Of a DNA stretch of 39,153 nt, positions 31,701 through 39,153 are shown piece after piece. The number at the start of each line of letters is the position of its first letter. Position 1 is the first letter of the stretch. Source of the stretch: Hymenopellis radicata. Lineage: Eukaryota; Basidiomycota; Agaricomycetes; Agaricales; Physalacriaceae. The notes under the pieces were generated by a model. The model made no database searches and was not told the origin of the DNA. It worked only from the letters and a program-made list of their open reading frames with translations. The translations under genes and the position numbers were made by a program. The DNA is taken from positions 1 through 39,153 of the forward strand of contig JADNRX010000482.1 in the NCBI GenBank assembly GCA_015501595.1, written 5' to 3'.

Positions 31701-32004
31701 GCGGAGCGGCTTTGCGAAGGCCCGCAAGGCCGTGCGGAACCTCTGCCAGCCATTGGCTGGAAGCAAGAGGGCCTTGCGAAGGGCTTCCCGCTGGACGTTG
31801 TCGCGAATCTCCAAAGACAGGAATAACAAGTCATCGCCGGTGGTGACACTCATGCCGTTCAAGGTGGGCTCAAGGCGTAGGAACGCAGAGTCTACCAGGA
31901 ATCTCTTGACGGCATCGGCGATGAACGTGGCATCTGCGTCGTGGGCGATCCAGCTGCCAGCGACATATTCCTTGGTATCGAATCCGACTGTAGAGACATA
32001 ACAG

Positions 32005-32280
32005 CCAATAAATACCTTTTTTGCCAAATAGGCCTGTCCACAGATACCTAGGATTTTGCCAAATAGTGTGTCCATCGACAGTCTGTCCACCGACACTTAT
32101 TTGACAAATGGATCTAATTTATAGTCGACATCTATTTGCCAAATAGATAATTTTTTTCCTTTTCTTGACCGACAGCTATTTGCCAAATAGGCTTTCCTTT
32201 CTTTTTTAAGTGGACAGCTATTTGCCAAATAAGGTTTTTCTTTTTTTTTAATGGACAGATATTTGTCAAATAACCTTTTT
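32005..32280. repeat. Spaced repeats of a 15-bp palindrome CTATTTGCCAAATAG
   Basis: At least six copies of GACAGCTATTTGCCAAATAG-like sequence occur at irregular spacings of roughly 20-60 bp, separated in part by T-rich spacers. The core CTATTTG-C-CAAATAG is an odd-length palindrome. Copies range from perfect to one or two changes (TATTTGACAAATG, ATTTGTCAAATAA). It lies where the 5' end of the unidentified gene is lost. Confidence 0.65.
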
Positions 32281-32307
32281 TTTTTAAAAAAAATTTACAC
32301 CTATGCT

Positions 32308-32665
32308 CGGGGTACGGGTACGGGTATGGGTCCTGGTACGGGTTCTGGTACGGGTACGGGTTCTGGTACGGGTACGGGTACGGGTACAGGTCCTGGTACG
32401 GATCCTGGTACGGGTACGGGTACGGGTACGGGTTCTGGTACGGGTCTGTACGGATCCTGGTACGGGTTCTGGTATGGGTACGGGTACGGGTACAGATCCT
32501 GGTACGGGTACGGGTACGGGTCCTGGTACGGATCCTGGTACGGATCCTGGTACGGGTTCTGGTACGGGTCCTGGTACGGATCCTGGTACGGGTTCTGGTA
32601 CGGGTCCTAGTACGGATCCTGGTACGGGTTCTGGTATGGGTACGGGTACGGGTCCTGGTCCCTCT
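32308..32665. repeat. Minisatellite of GGTACG/GGTTCT/GGTCCT hexamers
   Basis: About 60 tandem hexamers of the form GGTACG, GGTTCT, GGTCCT and GATCCT in variable order. Long frames in all phases (Gly-Thr, Tyr-Gly or Arg-Thr repeats) are a by-product of the repeat. The sequence is not the fungal telomere repeat TTAGGG. Confidence 0.8.
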
Positions 32666-32686
32666 TTGCCTCGTTAGCATCATGCT

Positions 32687-32740
32687 GTACCGTACCCGTA
32701 ACTGTAAGGCGCCTCACTGAGGCACCTTACGGTACGGTAC
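32687..32740. repeat. Imperfect inverted repeat after the minisatellite
   Basis: GTACCGTACCCGTAACTG...GCGCCTCA faces TGAGGCACCTTACGGTACGGTAC and forms a hairpin of about 20 pairs with a few bulges. It is possibly the end of the unit that generated the minisatellite. Confidence 0.5.
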
Positions 32741-32819
32741 AGATATACCATTCAAACTGAGCCAGAGTCCTCAATCTTCAGCCAATCTCTCACTCTAATT
32801 AGAATAACATGTTGAATTA

Positions 32820-32875
32820 TCAAATCTAAATCTAAATCTAAATCTAAATATAAGTCTAACTAAGTCTAAGTCTAT
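32820..32875. repeat. AAATCT microsatellite
   Basis: (AAATCT)4-5 grades into (AAGTCT)n-like copies. Confidence 0.7.
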
Positions 32876-34166
32876 GCAGTCTATATATCTAAGTGCGTCC
32901 CGAAGACAAAATCTGTAAACTAAAGAAGGATCATATGTGTGAAGCAAGAAAGGACCGTGTACAGTATGTATTCAAGCACGGTTACCCTCTCCGTGCAGCC
33001 CGCCGTCGTCCAGAACACCATCCAAAGCGGGGTCACTGTCTCTGTTAAATTCGTCATCCAGAACAGCATCCAGAACATACGCGACATCATCTACAGCGTC
33101 ACGCCACTGTTCCCTGAGCGCGACTGGACCGGAATTCACGACATGGTGAACACCCCACCATGCCAAGCAGGCGATTACAGACACCATTCCATTCCGACCC
33201 TTCGCCAGGCCCAATTGTCCCCAATCACGTCCATTAGAGGGATGTCGATGTTCCGAAGTTAGAGGTCCTTCGAGACCGGCAACGTCTCGCCACTCGGGCT
33301 GAAGGTCGATCCACCACGCCCAAAACTCCGCGGCAAAACGCTTCAGCTCCTTCTTGGGCACGACAATCGCATCCTTCCTCCGCGTGTTTACCCACTGCGT
33401 GAGAGAAGCCGGCTTCAAAGACGACTGGTACCCCAAGATCACTTTTCCCAACCGAAACTCCTCTAAGCCTTCGAATCGAGTCCATAAATGAAGTAAATTG
33501 ACCCACTCGGGACTTGCGATGACCTCGAACTGCCTGTGACAGAGGTCGAACCAATCAGACCAGAACCGTTCATTGAAAGGGTTGAATGGAACAGGTGCCG
33601 GTGCTACACTGCCAGCTCGCGTCGACGGCGGCTTCGGTCGAGTCGACGGCGGCTTTCCTGTTTTGCGAAGCCGATTATCCCCGTCGGTGGAACACGCCCC
33701 TTACGGCGGGCGTCAGCTTGACCTGTAGGCACGCTAGATGCGGCCGTATTCAGCTGCTGTCCCTCAGAGAGCTTGTCAGGTATGACGCGCTGTCGTTTTC
33801 TAGCTGATGACGCTCTCGGTGGTGACGCCAATGTCGGTGATGGCGCAGAGATATCGTCGTCCTCGTGACTAGGATGTTTGGGAATGTCAAGTTCGAATTC
33901 GTCGATGTCCAAGTTGAAACCTGTGTCGTCAATTGTGACATCGTTGTCGACATCCATTTGAGGCCCAAGATCGGAGGGTGCGCCGTCGCCACCATTCTCA
34001 TCAACCTCCATGACAGGACTGAGAGCGCCTGAAAGATGGGGTTTGGGGCGGGATGGAGGTGGAGGAGGTGGCGGGCTTTGTGAGCGATGATCATCGGCAT
34101 TGTCGATAGCAGACCGCTTCCTCTTGGCAGAAGGACGAGGTTTCGGGCGGGGTGGAGGAGGAGGAG

Positions 34167-34173
34167 GAGGTGG
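34167..34173. repeat. 7-bp target-site duplication, left copy (GAGGTGG)
   Basis: Matches 36839-36845 exactly and lies directly outside the palindromic element within proline codons of gene 2. Confidence 0.75.
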
Positions 34174-36838
34174 CACCCTATGCACTAGGAACAACTAGTT
34201 ATCTCGCTCTCCAAGAAGGGCTGGACAACTAGTTATTCGCTCTCAGTGAGAAGGGGGTAATAACTAGTTATTCCCTCCCCCAGGTCGTTCTGGCAGGCCA
34301 GCTGGCATTGCCTGGCAGGCCCTGGCATCTCCTGGCATCCCGGCATGGTGTGGGTGGGTAGGATACAGTCACATGATCAAAAAAGCGAAGGGTCTAGGGC
34401 TCTGCCCAAATAGGTGGGGCAGGGATCATCAGGAACCATGGATTAGATATTGATGGGATGTGGGGAATGTTCCTGGGATTGATGGATTGATGGATGGGAT
34501 CTGGGATGGGTGGGGGATGCCCTTTGTGGCGCATTTTTGATTAGATCAGCATTGGGCTGGATGAGATGGCCACTAATGAATGCTGCTGTAGGGAATGGCT
34601 GTTGGGTCATGAAAACCTTTTTTATAGTTTTTTGGGCTGGGAATCCAATGGTGTAAACCATTTTGCGATAGCTTCAAAACTGGAGGAGATATTAGAGATG
34701 CAAAAATGCGCCACACTTCTAGTAGGCCTTGTACATAATCTATAGCCTTGAGACTTTGATACCTTTTAGAGGTACTATAGACCGATATCTGATATCATTT
34801 TCAGGTGATTTCATCGAAGGGTTCAAGAGATATATCAGGATGACTGCTCCAGGGCCACTAGGGATATTGCACAGGATCCTGCTACTCTGGGGACCTACAA
34901 CTTTGATACATCGTTTATAGTGCTAATAAACATTTATTCATGATGTGGAGAGTGTCCCCAACCTAGTAGTCCATGTATAGATAGGTCCCCAGTGCTGTTT
35001 TAAGCATTTTCGCATTTCTGGTTATTTAATATAAGGATGCCTCTCTAAATTGTACTGGGCTACCTTTAGACATTCATTTACAACCTTTTTGCAAAAGGAA
35101 CTATGTTATTTGGTGAAGGGACCAGTGTTCTAGAGGTCAGTCTTCCTCCCCACCGGAGTTTTGATCAAAATTCCCACGCTCTAGAGGGAGGATCGTCTAC
35201 TCAATTCTACGTGTCTCACATATGCTACTGCCTTCATTTCTTCTGCAGGACGTGTATATATGTTATATATATGATATCCAGGTGTCCGACCAGTAATTTA
35301 ATGAAGTAATCAGGTTAAGAACTCGTCCTAAGCTCTGTAGACAGGTTAGGCTACCTTCAGATAGTAATATTTCATGTTCTACTTCAAAGGGCACCCTAAA
35401 AAGTGTTCAGTTATGAATATATATTATATTGAATGAAGTAAGAGATACCTCTTATATGCTACACATGAGAGATAACAAAGTGAACATGCGCAGTAGACTA
35501 ACTCTTGCATAACTGCTTTCAATGCCTGAACAGGTTATAGAACATAACTGTTATCTGGCTGACTGATGTAATACCTCTAATATCACTCTAATAACAAGGT
35601 CCAACTCGCATTTCATGTCTCTTATCAATACTCATAGAGTATTGTTCAATTTATAGCAGGACAAGTATGTCTGCATATCCAAGGACGACTTTCTGACCTG
35701 ATTACTTTATTAATTCACTGGTCTGACACCTGGAGATCATATATATCACATATATACACGTCCTACAGAAGAAATGAAGGCAGTAGCATGTGTGAGACAC
35801 GTTAAATTGAGTGGACGATCCTCCCTCTAGAGCGTGGGAATTTTGATCAAAACTCCGGTGGGGAGGAAGACTGACCTCTAGAACACTGGTCCCTTCACCA
35901 AATAACATAGTTCCTTTTGCAAAAAGGTTGTAAATGAATGTCTAAAGGTAGCCCAGTACAATTTAGAGAGGCATCCTTATATTAAATAACCAGAAATGCG
36001 AAAATGCTTAAAACAGCACTGGGGACCTATCTATACATGGACTACTAGGTTGGGGACACTCTCCACATCATGAATAAATGTTTATTAGCACTATAAACGA
36101 TGTATCAAAGTTGTAGGTCCCCAGAGTAGCAGGATCCTGTGCAATATCCCTAGTGGCCCTGGAGCAGTCATCCTGATATATCTCTTGAACCCTTCGATGA
36201 AATCACCTGAAAATGATATCAGATATCGGTCTATAGTACCTCTAAAAGGTATCAAAGTCTCAAGGCTATAGATTATGTACAAGGCCTACTAGAAGTGTGG
36301 CGCATTTTTGCACCTCTAATATCTCCTCCAGTTTTGAAGCTATCGCAAAATGGTTTACACCATTGGATTCCCAGCCCAAAAAACTATAAAAAAGGTTTTC
36401 ATGACCCCAACAGCCATTCCCTACAGCAGCATTCATTAGTGGCCATCTCATCCAGCCCAATGCTGATCTAATCAAAAATGCGCCACAAAGGGCATCCCCC
36501 ACCCATCCCAGATCCCATCCATCAATCCATCAATCCCAGGAACATTCCCCACATCCCATCAATATCTAATCCATGGTTCCTGATGATCCCTGCCCCACCT
36601 ATTTGGGCAGAGCCCTAGACCCTTCGCTTTTTTGATCATGTGACTGTATCCTACCCACTCACACCATGCCGGGATGCCAGGAGATGCCAGGGCCTGCCAG
36701 GCAATGCCAGCTAGCCTGCCAGAACGACCTGGGGGAGGGAATAACTAGTTATTACCCCCTTCTCGCTGAGAGCGAATAACTAGTTGTCCAGCCCTTCTTG
36801 GAGAGCGAGATAACTAGTTGTTCCTAGTGCATAGGGTG
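34174..36838. mobile_element. Foldback-type element, 2.67 kb, with ~1.15-kb inverted arms
   Basis: The two ends are inverted copies beginning CACCCTATGCACTAGG. Similarity continues inward for about 1.15 kb per arm, leaving a unique centre of roughly 350 bp (about 35,335-35,685). The arms differ by only a few bases; those I checked near the ends are C/T or G/A changes and one single-base indel. Three TAACTAGTTA or ACAACTAGTT motifs lie within the first 100 bp of each arm, likely binding sites. No transposase is encoded. Identical 63-codon frames in the two arms (34729-34920 and 36091-36282) are mirror images of one another and probably not genes. Flanks carry a 7-bp duplication, and deleting insert plus one copy restores the Pro-rich frame of gene 2. 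Superfamily is uncertain (7-bp duplication; long arms recall MULE or foldback elements). Confidence 0.85.
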
Positions 36839-36845
36839 GAGGTGG
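36839..36845. repeat. 7-bp target-site duplication, right copy (GAGGTGG)
   Basis: Exact repeat of 34167-34173. Confidence 0.75.
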
Positions 36846-39057
36846 GCGATGATCGTCGTCGTCAGCGTCGTCGTCGACAACAGACTCCTTCCTTTTGCCA
36901 GAAGGACGGGGTTTCGGGCGCGGGGGAGGGGGAGGTGACGGAGATCGCTCTGCTGATCTGGATGGCCTCTGTGGTGGCTTCTGACTGCCGCCACCAGATT
37001 GCGACGAAGCTGCCGCCGCCAGTGCCAACAGTTTCTTCCGATTCTCCGAGACTTTTGGCTGGGCCTTTTTGCGCCCACGACTCGTCGTAACGTCGCCGAG
37101 AGTGGCCGAACCCGAAGCCGTCGTTGAGACTCGTTTGGAACGTTTTTTCGCCGGTTCAGGCATCATCTTCTTCTTCTTCTTTGCCGGGGGCTGTCCATCA
37201 TCGTTCTCGATGTCTGAATCCTCTTCCTGCACCTTCGCCTTTCTTGGCCGACCACGGGGCCGTTTTACAGGCGGTCCGTGCTCTTCAAGCTCTCGTGCTT
37301 TGGCAACTCGCCTCTCCTTCCGCAGACGGCGCAGTTCCAGAGGTGTTGGTTCTTCGTCATCTTCGCCGTCCTCCAATCGTGCTTTCCGCGTAATCCAATT
37401 GTCACCAGCGGGAAGCGCCATATTTTGAACCACGATGACAACCTTCTTGCCGTCGCTCCTCTGGGATGCCGCGGAACCCTTCTTTGGCAACTTAGGCAGC
37501 GAGCCTGGGATAGCGCAAGCGCGTAATTCTTCCGGGGCTATCACGACATATTAGTAAAGATGTGGTTTCATTGAATAAGAAAACATACTGTATGCGTTGT
37601 TTAAAAATTCCTTGAACGCGTCAACATGACGTCCGTAATGGTGGGTTTGGCCAAACGATGCAGGAATGTCGTCGTGGTTGTCGCCTTTATTGAAACTAGT
37701 CGCAGTCAGTATTAGGCAGGAATAACGATAAATTAATACGCACGACTTAATCGTAACAACACCACCTTCCGTCGGCTCGGGAACACCGATAAGAAGTGAC
37801 AACTTGGCGTTGAGCATCGCACTGAGCGATGTGAGCAATGGGTCCAAGACATACGGCATCGCCTCCAAGAGCCTGAGCACGACGTTAAAGGTGATTAAAT
37901 GAAGAGGAAACTGCGCACTTTGCAGCGTCGTTCGGCTCAAGACGTGTGCTAAACTTCTCCCGCAATTCCTCTTTTCGCTCGAGAGCATCCTCCTTCAATT
38001 GTCGAACCTTCTCGCGATAGATCTCCTTCTCCTCGTCGTCGCAGGCGTGATATTTCTGGGCGCAATAAGCCATCTCGGCGCCCGCCCTCTTGTTCCTAGG
38101 TTTCCCCGACTCCGCAAATTGTTTCAAAAATTTCTTGCGAAACTTCGACGGCTGGTCCTTTGCCCAAAGCTGGAACGCGTGGGGTACGTGGGATGTAGAG
38201 TGCCCTATGCCGAGGAGCTCGTGAATCAAGAGCCGCGACAGCTCTTCGCCCTCAATGTCCTGAGACCGACGAGTGGTTTGACGCGTCTTGGTAGTCTTGG
38301 GTCCACTCTGGCTCTTGCCGCGCCCTCGCAGAGTGTCACCGCCTTGGTAGGTTTTGTACTGGTAGCGTAGCCATGCGGTAAAACTCTGATACCTGGATCA
38401 GACAATTGTTAAATGTATGAAATCTGGTTACATACCTTGCGGAAGCGCTCTATATGGGCAGCTTTGAGGAGTTCCCCTTCGCGTCCCTGTAGCGTTTTTT
38501 GTTTCGCTCTCGGGGTAGCATTGGCCTATTCAGCAAATGTGAGGGCCTGACATCGTCCAGCAAAAAACAACAGTCACGGACCTTCTGTTTGTCGCTCATC
38601 AGGTCGTCAACATCATCGTAGGGACGCCCATCGTCCTCTTCTTCCTCGCTGTCGGGCTGAGGAGCGGACTTGGCGTTGAATGGCCCAAAGACTCCATAGA
38701 CCCGTATCATATCCTTTACAGCCACCTGACAATATGCAGTCCCTTCAGCAGCGCTCTGGCTATTGATTCGACAAAACTCGTCGAGGTGGTGCTCAGTGGC
38801 ATAGGCGAGAGCATGTCCGTCGAGCCAGCCCTTCGTGAACTTGCCGACCCAGCCTTTTGTGAGGGCTTTGACGTCGTCTTGGTCGATAACGGTGTCGCCG
38901 TCGGCTTCAACGTGGTCTGAATCTGAATCTAACGCGTCCCTGCCGTAACGTTGATTAGTGTGCACAAGGCGATGATGGCATCAAATCTTACTTAGGTTTG
39001 TTCTTCTTGGCCATGATCGCACTCGTTCGTTAAACACTGTTGGCCTGGAGGATGGAC

Positions 39058-39153
39058 CACCCTATGCACTAGGCTCTATCTAGATACTGTCTCATACAAG
39101 AGGGGAAGATGATTCAATATTGTCTCTAGCTAGAGATCTCTAATTAAAGGTTA
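39058..39153. mobile_element. Left terminus of another element of the CACCCTATGCACTAGG family (partial)
   Basis: The 16 bases at 39058-39073 equal the outermost 16 bases of the palindromic element. The sequence inside differs but also carries CTAG palindromes (TATCTAGATA, CTCTAGCTAGAG). It lies 44 bp upstream of the start codon of gene 2 and runs out of the window, so its other end and target duplication cannot be seen. Confidence 0.6.

Larger units (their letters stand above)
30083..31987 (-). pseudogene. Unidentified gene interrupted by a KDZ fragment and a duplication
   Basis: The minus strand has an exon from 31987 (VGFDTKEYVAGSWIAHDADA) to RIEHE at about 31690. The homologous continuation then occurs twice, at 31700-31476 and 30965-30743, with KDZ DNA between the copies. 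After the second copy, exons continue in a consistent frame: GCRVLRCHLSDLRTHWKRPV, intron of 49 nt, ARVEFTKKLLSINAFFLLQR and VYTVDDLRHMAGLVVKWEYE. A 75-nt intron (30299-30225) and a last exon with SERYRVAAVMLWSKKR and a stop at 30083 follow. In the second copy a TGA (30752-30754) replaces the CGA found in the first. The 5' end runs into repeats at 32.0 kb. Function is unknown. Confidence 0.5.
32972..39014 (-). pseudogene. Gene 2: paralogue of gene 1, split by a palindromic element
   Basis: Minus-strand exons are 39014-38992, 38939-38582, 38525-38436, 38392-37919, 37872-37744, 37695-37589 and 37537-36839. The reading continues after the insert at 34173-32972. Introns are 43-56 nt. About 1,000 residues are predicted. 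In order: an acidic start; FTKGWLDGHALAY (compare WADGYRQSFMAGY in gene 1); a helical FRKKFLKQFAESGK...DDEEKEIYREK region; a 129-nt hydrophobic exon exactly as long as its counterpart in gene 1; FKEFLNNAY and PEELRACAIP; an AT-hook (KRPRGRPRK); Pro/Arg-rich repeats; acidic sequence; and a C-terminus with WAWWIDLQPEWR and SVIACLAWWGV. Near 33,660-33,700 the frame changes by one, explained either by a 38-nt intron (GTGTTCC...ACAG) or a frameshift. Nuclear location is inferred from the AT-hook. Confidence 0.7.

Noticed and set aside
20058..32096. A TET/JBP dioxygenase gene, often linked with KDZ transposons in mushrooms
   Set aside because: I looked for the HxD and Arg-binding motifs in all frames around both KDZ copies and found no candidate.
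32308..32665. Possible telomere-like array
   Set aside because: The units are GGTACG/GGTTCT/GGTCCT, not TTAGGG, and ordinary sequence continues on both sides.
32132..32683. Long minus- and plus-strand frames of Arg-Thr, Gly-Thr and Tyr-Gly repeats
   Set aside because: They are open in all phases because the hexameric minisatellite contains no stop in any frame. There is no start context, intron or non-repetitive coding sequence.
34729..36282. Identical 63-residue frames on opposite strands, and a 68-residue pair at 35103-35309 and 35702-35908
   Set aside because: They are mirror images produced by the palindrome. The 68-residue pair differs by substitutions that do not look like protein conservation, and there are no recognisable motifs.

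Overview
The window looks like nuclear DNA of a filamentous basidiomycete, most likely an Agaricomycete. The coding signal is broken into exons separated by GT-AG introns of mostly 46-58 nt, often with a CTAAC/CTAAT-like branch site. It also holds a KDZ (Kyakuja-Dileera-Zisupton) transposase with its CxC2 cysteine cluster, a family that is very abundant in mushroom genomes. No rRNA, CRISPR array or prokaryotic operon is visible. Most of the window is a nest of transposons and the genes they have broken.

Layout. 0-3.5 kb: the end of a plus-strand gene, then four small spliced minus-strand genes; the last carries a domain resembling the RNase H1 N-terminal (viroplasmin) fold. 3.7-8.7 kb: 'gene 1', a multi-exon plus-strand gene of an unnamed family, split by a 2.26-kb hAT-like element with an 8-bp target duplication. 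9.6-10.4 kb: a fragment of a large protein of mobile-element type. 11.2-12.6 kb: the N-terminal half of a transposase-like gene with an in-frame stop. 12.6-19.3 kb: repeats and a 5.4-kb non-autonomous element (element A). 20.1-28.5 kb: a decayed minus-strand KDZ transposase gene, interrupted by a 4.6-kb inverted relative of that element (element B). 29.4-32.0 kb: two further multi-exon genes of unknown function, one carrying a captured KDZ fragment between 224-bp direct repeats. 32.0-32.9 kb: satellite-like repeats. 33.0-39.0 kb: 'gene 2', a minus-strand paralogue of gene 1, split by a 2.67-kb near-perfect palindromic element with a 7-bp target duplication. The window ends inside another element that shares this palindrome's 16-bp terminus.

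The main result is that three insertions can be resolved to the base. For the hAT-like element, the palindromic element and element B, removing the insert plus one copy of the flanking duplication restores an uninterrupted reading frame across the join. Genes 1 and 2 match each other along their length, including an internal exon of exactly 129 nt in both. They define a multi-copy fungal family with acidic, basic/AT-hook and proline-rich regions and a C-terminal Trp-rich module. I cannot name this family. All exon models come from reading splice signals by eye. Family names rest on motif recognition, not on a database search.
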